In this document: positions 8,452 to 16,166 of the stretch, one piece after another | Position numbering within the stretch: position 1 is the stretch's first letter | Layout: each line of letters opens with the position of its first letter | From: Rhodocyclaceae bacterium | Lineage (GTDB): Bacteria; Pseudomonadota; Gammaproteobacteria; Burkholderiales; Rhodocyclaceae | DNA: 64,000 bases | NCBI GenBank assembly: GCA_016721505.1 | Contig: JADKHX010000014.1 | Span: 62,001 to 126,000, forward strand | Direction of reading: 5' to 3' | Program-made: the position numbers and the translations under genes | The notes under the pieces: model-generated | Told to the model about the DNA's origin: nothing | The model's input: only the letters and a program-made list of their open reading frames with translations | Database searches by the model: none

Positions 8452-9621
8452 ATGGCTGAACTAAACGTTGCCGGCCTCGGCCAGGTTTTCACGCCGCCTG
8501 CCATCGTCGCACGCATGCTGGCATTGCGCAAAAACACCGGCCGCGTGCTTGACCCAGCGTGTGGCGATGGTGCATTTTCCAAGCAAATCCCCGGCTGTGT
8601 GGCGATAGAACTCGATCCGGCGCATTGTCCGCGCACGGCAAAGAACATCGACTTTTTTGCCTATCCGGAAGCGCAAAAATTCAACACTATTATTGGCAAT
8701 CCGCCCTACGTTAAAGCCCGCGACATTTTGCCTGCCACCAGAAGCCATGTGCGTTCCCGCCTGCTCGACGGGCACGCCAATTTGTATCTGCATTTCATCG
8801 AAAAATGTGTGCGCCAGCTTGAAGACGGTGGCGAACTTATCTTCATCACACCACGCGATTTCCTCAAAGCCACCGGCGCAAAAAAGCTAAATACTTGGCT
8901 GTTCGATCACGGCACGATTACGGATTTTGAAGACTTGGGCGATGCCAAGATATTTGACGGTGCAACACCAAATTGTGCAATTTGGCGTTACGAAAAGGGC
9001 GATCTGACGCACAAATTAAATGATGGTCGGCGGATGACGCAGTCGGGCGGGCAATTGATGTTTGCGCGGGGAATTTATAACGTCCCGCTGCGGGATGTAT
9101 TTGATGTGAGGGTCGGCGCGGTATCGGGTGCCGACGAGATTTTTTCTGAGCCGGAATTTGCCAACACTGATTTTGTGTGCTCACACACGGCGACCAGCGG
9201 CACAACGCGACCGATGATTTATCTAGACCGCGAAGGACCAATTGCTTATTTGGAAGGGTTTAAAGAGCGTCTGTTAGCGCGCCGGGTGACCAAATTTGAC
9301 GAAAGTAACTGGTGGAAGTGGGGCCGGCGTCATTTCGTTAGCAATGCGCCACGGATTTATGTCAATCAGAAAACGCGCAACACTCAGCCGTTTTTTCGCC
9401 ACACCTGCAACAACTACGACGGCTCTGTTCTAGCGCTGTTTCCGCACCGTAGTGAGCTTTCATCAGCCCAATTCAAACGGCTCACCGAGATGCTGAACGA
9501 TGTTGATTGGCACGAACTGGGCTTCGTTTGTGATGGCCGTTATCTGTTCGCCCAGCGCAGTTTGGCGCATTCTTTATTGCCGGAGTGCTTTCTGGAATTC
9601 GCGCACCGGACGCTGGTGTAA
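8452..9621 (+). CDS. Orphan adenine-N6 DNA methyltransferase (TaqI/Eco57I type)
   Basis: A 389-residue protein. The order of motifs is that of gamma-class N6-adenine methyltransferases: GQVFTPPAIVARML before motif I, RVLDPACGDGAF as motif I, VAIELDP as motif II and IIGNPPYV as the catalytic motif IV (NPPY). The C-terminal half, with GFKERLLARRVTKF and NWWKWGRRHF, is a candidate target-recognition domain. No restriction endonuclease gene adjoins it; the neighbours are a DUF2782 gene and gshB. It is likely a solitary methyltransferase that marks a specific sequence, or a remnant of a type II or IIG system. Recognition site unknown. Confidence 0.82.
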   Translation: MAELNVAGLGQVFTPPAIVARMLALRKNTGRVLDPACGDGAFSKQIPGCVAIELDPAHCPRTAKNIDFFAYPEAQKFNTIIGNPPYVKARDILPATRSHVRSRLLDGHANLYLHFIEKCVRQLEDGGELIFITPRDFLKATGAKKLNTWLFDHGTITDFEDLGDAKIFDGATPNCAIWRYEKGDLTHKLNDGRRMTQSGGQLMFARGIYNVPLRDVFDVRVGAVSGADEIFSEPEFANTDFVCSHTATSGTTRPMIYLDREGPIAYLEGFKERLLARRVTKFDESNWWKWGRRHFVSNAPRIYVNQKTRNTQPFFRHTCNNYDGSVLALFPHRSELSSAQFKRLTEMLNDVDWHELGFVCDGRYLFAQRSLAHSLLPECFLEFAHRTLV

Positions 9622-9729
9622 GCTCGGCGTTCCAGAACATAGAAACGTTTGCTCATGCGCACTTACCTCACCACCGCTTTTGTCAGCCCGCAACGCAAGC
9701 TTTGTCGTGCTGCGCCAGAGTACTGAATC

Positions 9730-10698
9730 ATGAAGTTCGCCTTTATTGTCGACCCGCTGGATGGCCTCAAGGCCTACAAGGATTCGAGCATCGCGATGAT
9801 GCGCACGGCGGCTGGTCGCGGCCACGAAGTCTGGACGATTCAGCGGCCGGAAATGTTTTGGCGTGACGGACATGTCGCCGCGCGAGCGCTGCACATTAGG
9901 CCGTCGGCGGATGACGCGCCTTGGTATACGGTGGAGCGCGAAGCAGTCTGCCGCTTGACGGAATTTGATGCGGTGTTGATGCGTCAGGATCCACCGTTTG
10001 ATGCCGAATATGTGGCGGCGACTTGGTTGCTTGATCGTGCTGAAGCCGAGGGCGCGCGGATCTGGAATCGGCCTTCGGCGATTCGCGATCATTCCGAAAA
10101 AGTGGCGTTGGCGGAGTTCTTTGAGTTCGCGCCGACGACTTTGATTGCCGGTGATATCGCCACGTTGCAAGCGTTCATCGACGAACTAAAAGATGTGGTG
10201 GTCAAGCCGCTGGATGGCATGGGCGGCAGTGGGATTTTTCGAGTGCGCCATGACGATCCGAACCGCAACGCGATTTTGGAAACCATCACTGACAATGGCC
10301 GCCGCAGCATCATGGCGCAACGTTATTTACCGCAGATACTCGACGGCGATAAACGCATTTTGATCATCGGCGGCGTACCAGTACCTTTTGCCCTGGCGCG
10401 AATTCCCAAAGCCGGCGAATTACGCGGCAACCTGGCGGCGGGTGGCACCGGCGTGGCGCAGGCATTGTCAGCACGTGATGCGGAAATCGCCAACACCCTC
10501 GCGCCGATACTTTGGTCGCGCGGATTGTTGATCGTCGGCCTGGATGCGATTGGCGATTGCTTGACAGAAATTAACGTCACTAGTCCGACTTGTTTCGTCG
10601 AGATTTTTGAACAAACCGGATACGATGTGGCGGCGATGGTGATGGATGTTTTGGAGCGCGAATGCGCCGCGTCCGCAACAGCTTTGCGCTCGTCCTAA
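9730..10698 (+). CDS. gshB: Glutathione synthetase
   Basis: A 322-residue ATP-grasp ligase that joins gamma-glutamylcysteine and glycine. It begins KFAFIVDPLDGLKAYKDSS, the typical N-terminus of the bacterial enzyme, contains RQDPPFDAEYV, NRPSAIRDHSEK, VVKPLDGMGGSGIF (ATP-grasp glycine loop) and ends with GLDAIGDCLTEINVTSPT, where Asp, Glu and Asn ligate magnesium. No gshA is in the window. Its last 37 bases overlap the next gene. The order gshB, EIIA, HPr, EI is common in betaproteobacteria. Confidence 0.97.
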   Translation: MKFAFIVDPLDGLKAYKDSSIAMMRTAAGRGHEVWTIQRPEMFWRDGHVAARALHIRPSADDAPWYTVEREAVCRLTEFDAVLMRQDPPFDAEYVAATWLLDRAEAEGARIWNRPSAIRDHSEKVALAEFFEFAPTTLIAGDIATLQAFIDELKDVVVKPLDGMGGSGIFRVRHDDPNRNAILETITDNGRRSIMAQRYLPQILDGDKRILIIGGVPVPFALARIPKAGELRGNLAAGGTGVAQALSARDAEIANTLAPILWSRGLLIVGLDAIGDCLTEINVTSPTCFVEIFEQTGYDVAAMVMDVLERECAASATALRSS

Positions 10699-11741
10699 CG
10701 CTGTCACTTGTCCTGACGCTGGCCGCTTGCGGGCGGCAAGAGCCTTGGCGGCGCGAAGCTTACGTGTTCGGCACCCGGGTCGAAATTCTGGTTCAGCGCA
10801 GTGACGGCATAGACGAAAAAAGCGCCAATGCGGCGATGGCCGAAGTACTGCAAGAATTCGAGCGCTTGCATCGCAGCTATCACGCGTGGCAACCCTCGGA
10901 GCTAAGTTTGTTGAACACGGCGATTGCAGAAGGTCGGCCGTTGCAAGTTTCCGTCGAGCTTGCCGCATTGATAACCGAGGCGCAAAAAATTGCCGCGAGT
11001 GGCGATTATTTGTTCGATCCGGGCATTGGCAAAATGGTCGCGCTGTGGGGGTTTCAAAGCGATGAAATCGTCGCACGCCTGCCGGATCCGGCACAAATAA
11101 ATTCCCTGCTTACTCAGTATCCGTCGATAGCAAACATGTCCATCAAGGATGGCATCGTCAGCAGCAGTAATCGCGCCGTCGCGCTGGATTTTGGCGGCTA
11201 TCTCAAAGGCGTAGCGCTGGACATTGCCGCCAGCAAATTACGTGTACGCGGTGTGCGCCATGCGCTGATCAACATCGGTGGCAATGTAATGGCGCTGGGC
11301 AACCGCGATGGCGTGGAAGGCGGCAAAGCCTGGCGGGTTGGCATCCAACATCCGCGCGCCGAGCAACACGGCGGATTGCCCTTGGCTTCACTGGACTTGC
11401 GCGACGGGGAAGCAATTGGCACTTCGGGCGATTACCATCGTTTTTTTGAATTGAATGGTCAGCGTTATTGCCACCTGATAGACCCCCGCACCGGACGGCC
11501 GACCGTCGGCACCCAATCGGTGACGATAGTGATTCCCCCCGGACCGAACGCAGGCATGCGCTCAGATGCCTTGTCGAAACCGATTTTCATCGCGGCGGAC
11601 AAGTGGTACGAAATGGGGCAGCGATTGGGTGTTGATGCCGTTTTGCGAGTTGGTGCTGACAACACGCTGTCGACGACAGCAGCGATGAACTCTCGTCTGA
11701 CAATTGAAGTACCGGACCTAAAGGTGGGTGTTCGCAAGTAA
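10662..11741 (+). CDS. apbE: FAD:protein FMN transferase (ApbE), lipoprotein
   Basis: A 359-residue protein with a type II signal peptide: basic N-terminus MRRVRNS, hydrophobic core, lipobox LAAC with Cys at about residue 23. Family features are RSYHAWQPSELSLLN, ALDFGGYLKGVALD, NIGGNVMALG (FAD binding) and AIGTSGDYHRFF followed by YCHLIDPRTGRP, the magnesium and flavin site. The enzyme attaches FMN to Thr residues of targets such as RnfG or NqrC in the periplasm; no such target is in the window. The reading frame overlaps gshB by 37 bp. The C-terminal RVGADNTLSTTA is encoded by a copy of the dispersed repeat. Confidence 0.92.
   Translation: MRRVRNSFALVLTLSLVLTLAACGRQEPWRREAYVFGTRVEILVQRSDGIDEKSANAAMAEVLQEFERLHRSYHAWQPSELSLLNTAIAEGRPLQVSVELAALITEAQKIAASGDYLFDPGIGKMVALWGFQSDEIVARLPDPAQINSLLTQYPSIANMSIKDGIVSSSNRAVALDFGGYLKGVALDIAASKLRVRGVRHALINIGGNVMALGNRDGVEGGKAWRVGIQHPRAEQHGGLPLASLDLRDGEAIGTSGDYHRFFELNGQRYCHLIDPRTGRPTVGTQSVTIVIPPGPNAGMRSDALSKPIFIAADKWYEMGQRLGVDAVLRVGADNTLSTTAAMNSRLTIEVPDLKVGVRK
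11647..11672 (+). repeat. Dispersed repeat, copy inside apbE
   Basis: GAGTTGGTGCTGACAACACG then CTGTCGA. It belongs to the variant with GAG at the left and CTGAC in the middle, also seen at 29417 and 59566. In frame in apbE near the C-terminus. Confidence 0.75.
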
Positions 11742-11809
11742 CGCTGATTGACGCGTATCTGCACTGTCAAAGCACAGCGTATGCGACTGCATCCGATACA
11801 ATCAGAAGC

Positions 11810-12199
11810 ATGATAGGCATATTCCTGATCACCCACAGCAGCTATGGCGAATCGCTGATTCAATGCGCTTGCCATGTGCTCAATCATCGGCCGCCGCAAA
11901 TTGTTCAGTTGGGCATTTCGGCGCAGGACGATCCATTGGATTCGCTGCCCTTGGCGCACAATATGTTGAAGCTGGTCGACACTGGCGATGGCGCGCTCAT
12001 CATGACCGATGTTTTTGGTGCTTCGCCGGCCAATATGGCGATGAAACTGCTGATCCCTGGACGCGTGGAAGCTGTCGCTGGCGTGAATTTACCGATGCTT
12101 TTGCGCGCGCTGACTTACCGCGACAAGGATATGGAAACATTGGTCACCCGCGCGATTAGCGGCGGGCGCGATGGCGTTGTTAACATGAGCAAATACTAG
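11810..12199 (+). CDS. PTS EIIA component, mannose/fructose family
   Basis: A 129-residue protein of the EIIA-Man fold. The phosphorylated histidine is in LITHSSYGESL near residue 8, and DTGDGALIMTDVFGASPANMA is the second family signature. It ends 5 bp before HPr and is followed by enzyme I, but no membrane EIIB or EIIC is present here. This incomplete phosphotransferase set is typical of betaproteobacteria and is thought to be regulatory rather than for sugar uptake. Confidence 0.93.
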   Translation: MIGIFLITHSSYGESLIQCACHVLNHRPPQIVQLGISAQDDPLDSLPLAHNMLKLVDTGDGALIMTDVFGASPANMAMKLLIPGRVEAVAGVNLPMLLRALTYRDKDMETLVTRAISGGRDGVVNMSKY

Positions 12200-12204
12200 A
12201 AATC

Positions 12205-12474
12205 ATGCCCAGAATCGAAACTGAAATTGTTAATAAACTTGGTCTGCACGCACGTGCCTCGGCCAAGCTGACGCAACTCGCGGGTTCGTTCAAATGTGAG
12301 GTCTGGATGGAACGCGGCAAGCGGCGCATCAATGCCAAAAGCATCATGGGCGTGATGATGTTGGCGGCCGGCATGGGCAGCAAGGTCATCATCGACACCA
12401 GCGGCGATGGCGAAGACGAAGCAGCGACTGCGCTGCTGGCGTTGATTGCGGACAGGTTTGGTGAAGGCGAATGA
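12205..12474 (+). CDS. ptsH: Phosphocarrier protein HPr
   Basis: An 89-residue protein. The phosphorylated His is in LGLHARASAKL (His15 equivalent) and the regulatory Ser is in AKSIMGVMMLAAGMG (Ser46 equivalent), so both enzyme I and HPr kinase could act on it; HprK is not in the window. It begins 5 bp after the EIIA gene and is presumably co-transcribed with it. Enzyme I follows after a 130-bp gap rich in hairpins. Confidence 0.97.
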   Translation: MPRIETEIVNKLGLHARASAKLTQLAGSFKCEVWMERGKRRINAKSIMGVMMLAAGMGSKVIIDTSGDGEDEAATALLALIADRFGEGE

Positions 12475-12505
12475 GCGGAATGCGGTTAAATGATGCCGCT
12501 CACTT

Positions 12506-12528
12506 TTGGCCGTCGGCCAACGGCCGAC
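12506..12528 (+). promoter_or_regulatory. Two mutually exclusive hairpins between ptsH and ptsI
   Basis: TTGGCCG-T-CGGCCAA (12506-12520) and GTCGGCC-AAC-GGCCGAC (12512-12528) share the CGGCC arm, so only one can form at a time. They lie 32-54 bp after the HPr stop codon. This is the geometry of an attenuator switch, but a repeat-derived origin is equally possible. Confidence 0.4.
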
Positions 12529-12541
12529 TCAAATATTGTCA

Positions 12542-12562
12542 CCCCCTTTCTTGGAAAGGGGG
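12542..12562 (+). repeat. Perfect 9-bp hairpin CCCCCTTTC-TTG-GAAAGGGGG
   Basis: It follows the two alternative hairpins and precedes a further G-run (GCTGGGGGG). No T-run follows, so it is not a classical terminator; it may reduce ptsI expression relative to ptsH or be a dispersed C-rich element. It ends 42 bp before the ptsI start. Confidence 0.55.
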
Positions 12563-12604
12563 CTGGGGGGATAGGACTTGCTTATGCTCGTGGAGCGTAG
12601 CTCC

Positions 12605-14350
12605 ATGAGCTTTAGCCTGCACGGTCTCGCGGTCTCGGGCGGCATTGCGATTGGTCGTGCGCATTTGATTTCGCATGCGACTTTGGAAGTCTCACACCAG
12701 CAATTAAACGAGCGCGATGTGGCCAGCGAATTGGCGCGACTGGATGCAGCGATTCGCGTGGTGAGCGCGGAATTGGAATCGCTACGCGAAGAAGCTAGCT
12801 TGCCCGGTGCGCTCTCCGAAGTCGCGGCGTTTGTCGATTTGCATGCGATGATTTTGGAAGATCCGGCGCTGGTCGAAGCAGCGCGCGATTTGATTAGCGA
12901 ACGCTGGTGCAACGCCGAATGGGCGCTGGTGCAGCAGATGGAAATTTTGGTCGCGCAGTTTGATGAATTTGAAGATGCCTACTTGCGCGAACGCAAGCAC
13001 GATGTCATTCAAGTGTCGGAACGACTGATCAAGGCGCTGCTCGGTAAGCCGCGCAAACTGACGCGGCGCAAGGCGGCGACGGGGCCGGACGATGAGCTGA
13101 TTATCGTCGCGCATGATTTGTCGCCCGCTGATACGCTGGCTTTCAAGAACATGCACATCGCCGGATTTGTCACCGATTTGGGCGGCGCGACTTCACACAC
13201 CACCATCGTTGCGCGTAGCCTCGGCATCCCTGCGGTGGTCGGCATGCAGCGTGCGCGGCCGTTGATTTTGGATGATGATTTATTGATCGTCGATGGCACA
13301 CGCGGCGTGTTGATTGTCGAGCCGGACGAGCGGGTGTTGGAAGAATATCGACTGCGCCGATCAAGCTTGGCGCTGGAGAGGTCCAAGTTGCAACGCTTGG
13401 CGCGGGCGCGTTCGACAACGCTCGACGAACAGGAAATTTCGCTTTACGCCAACATCGAATTGCCGCAAGACGTGGAGCAAGCCAAAGCCGTCGGCGCGGA
13501 TGGCATCGGGCTTTTTCGCACCGAATTTTTGTTTATGAATCGCGATGAATTGCCCAGCGAAGATGAGCAGTTTGAGGCCTATCGCAACGTCGCCCGCGCG
13601 ATGAATGGCAAACCGGTCACGATACGCAGCTTGGATATTGGTGCGGATAAAGAAGTCGAGGCGCTATCGACGCGCGGCGTGGAACGCAGCGCGGCGAACC
13701 CTGCGCTGGGCCTGCGTGCGATTCGATATTGCCTAGCCGAGCCGCAAATTTTCTTGATGCAGTTGCGCGCGATTTTGCGAGCCTCGCATCATGGCTATGT
13801 GCGTTTGTTAGTGCCGATGATGGCGCACGCGCATGAGATTGAGCAAACGCTATTGATGATAGAACAAGCCAAGGCGCAACTGCGTAGCAGCCGCCATCGC
13901 TTCGACGAGAACATCGAAGTCGGTGGCATGATAGAGATTCCTGCGGCCGCATTAATGCTCGGCCCATTTTTGCGACGTTTGGATTTTCTGTCGATAGGCA
14001 CGAATGATTTGATTCAATACACGCTGGCAATTGACCGTACCGACGGCGCAGTCGCGCACCTTTATGACCCGCTACACCCTGCCGTGCTGCGACTTGTGTC
14101 GCAGACGATACAGCTGGCGCATCGGCATGAACGCCCGATTTCCGTCTGCGGCGAAATGGCTGGCGACCCTGCATTTACACGGCTGTTGCTCGGCATGGGC
14201 TTGCGCCAATTCTCCATGCATCCGGCGCAATTGCTCGAAGTGCGGCAGGAAGTGGTGATGGCGGATACCGAACAACTCACTGCGAAAGTCGCGCGCGTGT
14301 TGAAGATTGACGAGACGGATCGTGTGCGCGAATTGGTGGAGAAGCTGTGA
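12605..14350 (+). CDS. ptsI: Phosphoenolpyruvate-protein phosphotransferase (enzyme I)
   Basis: A 581-residue protein from the ATG at 12605, which has GGAG 9 bases upstream; an in-frame ATG at 12578 is less likely. The phosphohistidine is in GGATSHTTIVARSLGIPAVV. The C-terminal PEP-binding barrel has GLFRTEFLFM, SLDIGADKE, GGMIEIPAAA, DFLSIGTNDLIQYTLA and the active Cys region ISVCGEMAGDP. It takes phosphate from PEP and passes it to HPr. The stop overlaps the GTG start of metX (GTGAG), which couples the two genes. Confidence 0.97.
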   Translation: MSFSLHGLAVSGGIAIGRAHLISHATLEVSHQQLNERDVASELARLDAAIRVVSAELESLREEASLPGALSEVAAFVDLHAMILEDPALVEAARDLISERWCNAEWALVQQMEILVAQFDEFEDAYLRERKHDVIQVSERLIKALLGKPRKLTRRKAATGPDDELIIVAHDLSPADTLAFKNMHIAGFVTDLGGATSHTTIVARSLGIPAVVGMQRARPLILDDDLLIVDGTRGVLIVEPDERVLEEYRLRRSSLALERSKLQRLARARSTTLDEQEISLYANIELPQDVEQAKAVGADGIGLFRTEFLFMNRDELPSEDEQFEAYRNVARAMNGKPVTIRSLDIGADKEVEALSTRGVERSAANPALGLRAIRYCLAEPQIFLMQLRAILRASHHGYVRLLVPMMAHAHEIEQTLLMIEQAKAQLRSSRHRFDENIEVGGMIEIPAAALMLGPFLRRLDFLSIGTNDLIQYTLAIDRTDGAVAHLYDPLHPAVLRLVSQTIQLAHRHERPISVCGEMAGDPAFTRLLLGMGLRQFSMHPAQLLEVRQEVVMADTEQLTAKVARVLKIDETDRVRELVEKL

Positions 14351-15501
14351 GTTCGCCAGTTGGTGCTGATGACACGCCGTTAAACAACAATGTTGGTGCA
14401 GTCGCTTCGAAACGCGTCCAATTCAGCGCGCCGCTGCAATTGCAAAGCGGCGCGATCTTGCCCGCCTTTGATCTCGCCGTCGAAACTTACGGCACACTAA
14501 ACGCTGCGAAATCCAACGCGATACTGGTTTGTCATGCGCTCTCCGGCCATCAACACGTCGCCGGTTTTCGGGCAGACAACGCTAACGACATCGGCTGGTG
14601 GGACAACATTGTTGGCGCTGGGCGACCGCTCGATACCGACAAATATTTCATCGTCGGGCTGAACAATTTGGGCGGCTGTCATGGCTCCAGCGGGCCATCG
14701 AGTATCAACGCAGCAAGCGGCAAACCCTGGGGCGCAGACTTCCCCGTCGTCACGGTGAGCGATTGGGTCGCCGCACAAGCGCGACTCGCCGATACTTTTG
14801 GCATCGACGCATGGGCAGCAGTGATCGGCGGCAGTTTGGGTGGTATGCAAGCGTTGCAATGGACATTGGATTTCCCGCAGCGCGTGCGTGGCGCATTGGT
14901 GATCGCCGCTGCACCGAAATTATCTGCAGAAAATATCGCCTTCAACGATGTCGCCCGCCAAGCGATTTTGACCGACCCGGATTTTCACGGCGGGCACTAT
15001 TACGCGCACAATGTCGTACCGCTGCGCGGACTTAGGTTGGCGCGCATGTTGGGCCACATCACCTATTTGTCCGACGACCAAATGGCCGAAAAATTCGGTC
15101 GTCGCACGCGCGCAGGCGCAGGTAGTTATGGCTTCGACGTGGAGTTTGAAGTCGAATCTTACTTGCGCCATCAAGGCGATAAATTCGCTGGTGTCTTCGA
15201 CGCGAATACTTATTTGCGGATGACTAAGGCGCTCGATTATTTCGACCCCGCCGCCGAATTCGATGACGATCTCGCTGCCGCGCTCGCTCGTGCCACAGCG
15301 CAATTTCTCATTGTTTCATTCACCACCGACTGGCGCTTCCCTCCCGCTCGGTCGCGCGAGATGGTCAATGCTTTGGTGAAGAACGGCCAACCGGTTGTCT
15401 ATTCAGAAATCGAATGCGCCCACGGCCACGATTCGTTCCTGATGGACGATGCGCACTACCACGCAGTCGTCCGTTCATTTTTGAAACGGGTCGGCACATG
15501 A
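14347..15501 (+). CDS. metX: Homoserine O-acyltransferase MetX
   Basis: A 384-residue alpha/beta-hydrolase fold enzyme that activates homoserine with an acyl group for methionine synthesis. The nucleophile is in VIGGSLGGMQALQW, the substrate loop in GGCHGSSGPSSI, and the catalytic Asp and His near FPPARSREM and CAHGHDSFLMDD. In many betaproteobacteria MetX-family proteins use succinyl-CoA rather than acetyl-CoA; the sequence alone does not settle which. The GTG start overlaps the ptsI stop, and residues 3-12 (SPVGADDTPL) come from a dispersed repeat, so the first dozen residues are not native to the family. A native start in the later stretch, before RVQFSAPL, cannot be excluded. Confidence 0.94.
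   Translation: MSSPVGADDTPLNNNVGAVASKRVQFSAPLQLQSGAILPAFDLAVETYGTLNAAKSNAILVCHALSGHQHVAGFRADNANDIGWWDNIVGAGRPLDTDKYFIVGLNNLGGCHGSSGPSSINAASGKPWGADFPVVTVSDWVAAQARLADTFGIDAWAAVIGGSLGGMQALQWTLDFPQRVRGALVIAAAPKLSAENIAFNDVARQAILTDPDFHGGHYYAHNVVPLRGLRLARMLGHITYLSDDQMAEKFGRRTRAGAGSYGFDVEFEVESYLRHQGDKFAGVFDANTYLRMTKALDYFDPAAEFDDDLAAALARATAQFLIVSFTTDWRFPPARSREMVNALVKNGQPVVYSEIECAHGHDSFLMDDAHYHAVVRSFLKRVGT
14354..14382 (+). repeat. Dispersed repeat, copy at the metX 5' end
   Basis: CGCCAGTTGGTGCTGATGAC then ACGCCGTTA, close to consensus. It begins 4 bases after the ptsI stop and encodes residues 3-12 of metX (SPVGADDTPL). Confidence 0.9.
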
Positions 15502-16166
15502 ACACCCAGCACAATCGCGGCGATTTCAATGTCATCGCAAGTTGGATCAAACCCGGCGAACGGGTGCTCGATCTCGGCTGCGGTGATGGCGCATTGCTGC
15601 GCCGATTAATAGACGAACGCGGCGCGCGCGGCTACGGCATCGAGCTGGAAAACGCAGCAATGCTGTGTGCTTTGGAAAACGGCATCAACGTCATCCAAAC
15701 CGATTTGGAACAAGGTCTCGCTGGATTTGGCGATGGCACCTTCGATCACGTCGTGCTTTCGCGTACGCTGCAAACTGTTTTGCATACCGAAAATGTGCTC
15801 AAAGAAATGCTCCGTGTCGGCACCGAAGCCGTGGTGTCCTTCCCCAATTTCGCCTACTGGAAAAACCGCCTGGCGGTGATGAATGGCCGCATGCCAGTCA
15901 GCGAAGATTTGCCATTCGAATGGTTCAACACCCCCAACCTGCGCTTCTTCACCCTGCTCGATTTTGAATCAGTGTGCGAGCACCTCGGCATAGCTATCCG
16001 CGAACGCCAAGTGCTCGATGAGGCGGGTTCGCTGGTGGATGAAGAAGCAAATTTCTTGGGAAGCCTGGCGGTTTATCGGATTGGGCGGGACTGGCTAATT
16101 TCCCGCTTCGATCAATTCCTGCACTTCCATCCACAAGGCCTCGGTTTCTTCGATTTGCCTCTTTAA
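15498..16166 (+). CDS. metW: Methionine biosynthesis protein MetW
   Basis: A 222-residue SAM-methyltransferase-like protein. The ATG at 15498 overlaps the TGA of metX (ATGA). Motif I is ERVLDLGCGDGALLR, followed by GYGIELEN. The region ALENGINVIQTDLEQGL and SFPNFAYWKNRL is characteristic of MetW. It is always paired with metX in proteobacteria and is reported to support or activate MetX. Its 3' end overlaps, in antisense, the restored 3' end of the ABC-F gene (16095-16166). Confidence 0.96.
   Translation: MNTQHNRGDFNVIASWIKPGERVLDLGCGDGALLRRLIDERGARGYGIELENAAMLCALENGINVIQTDLEQGLAGFGDGTFDHVVLSRTLQTVLHTENVLKEMLRVGTEAVVSFPNFAYWKNRLAVMNGRMPVSEDLPFEWFNTPNLRFFTLLDFESVCEHLGIAIRERQVLDEAGSLVDEEANFLGSLAVYRIGRDWLISRFDQFLHFHPQGLGFFDLPL

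Noticed and set aside
15414..15497. Upstream extension of metW
   Set aside because: It overlaps metX; the ATG at 15498 in ATGA overlap gives the normal MetW N-terminus.
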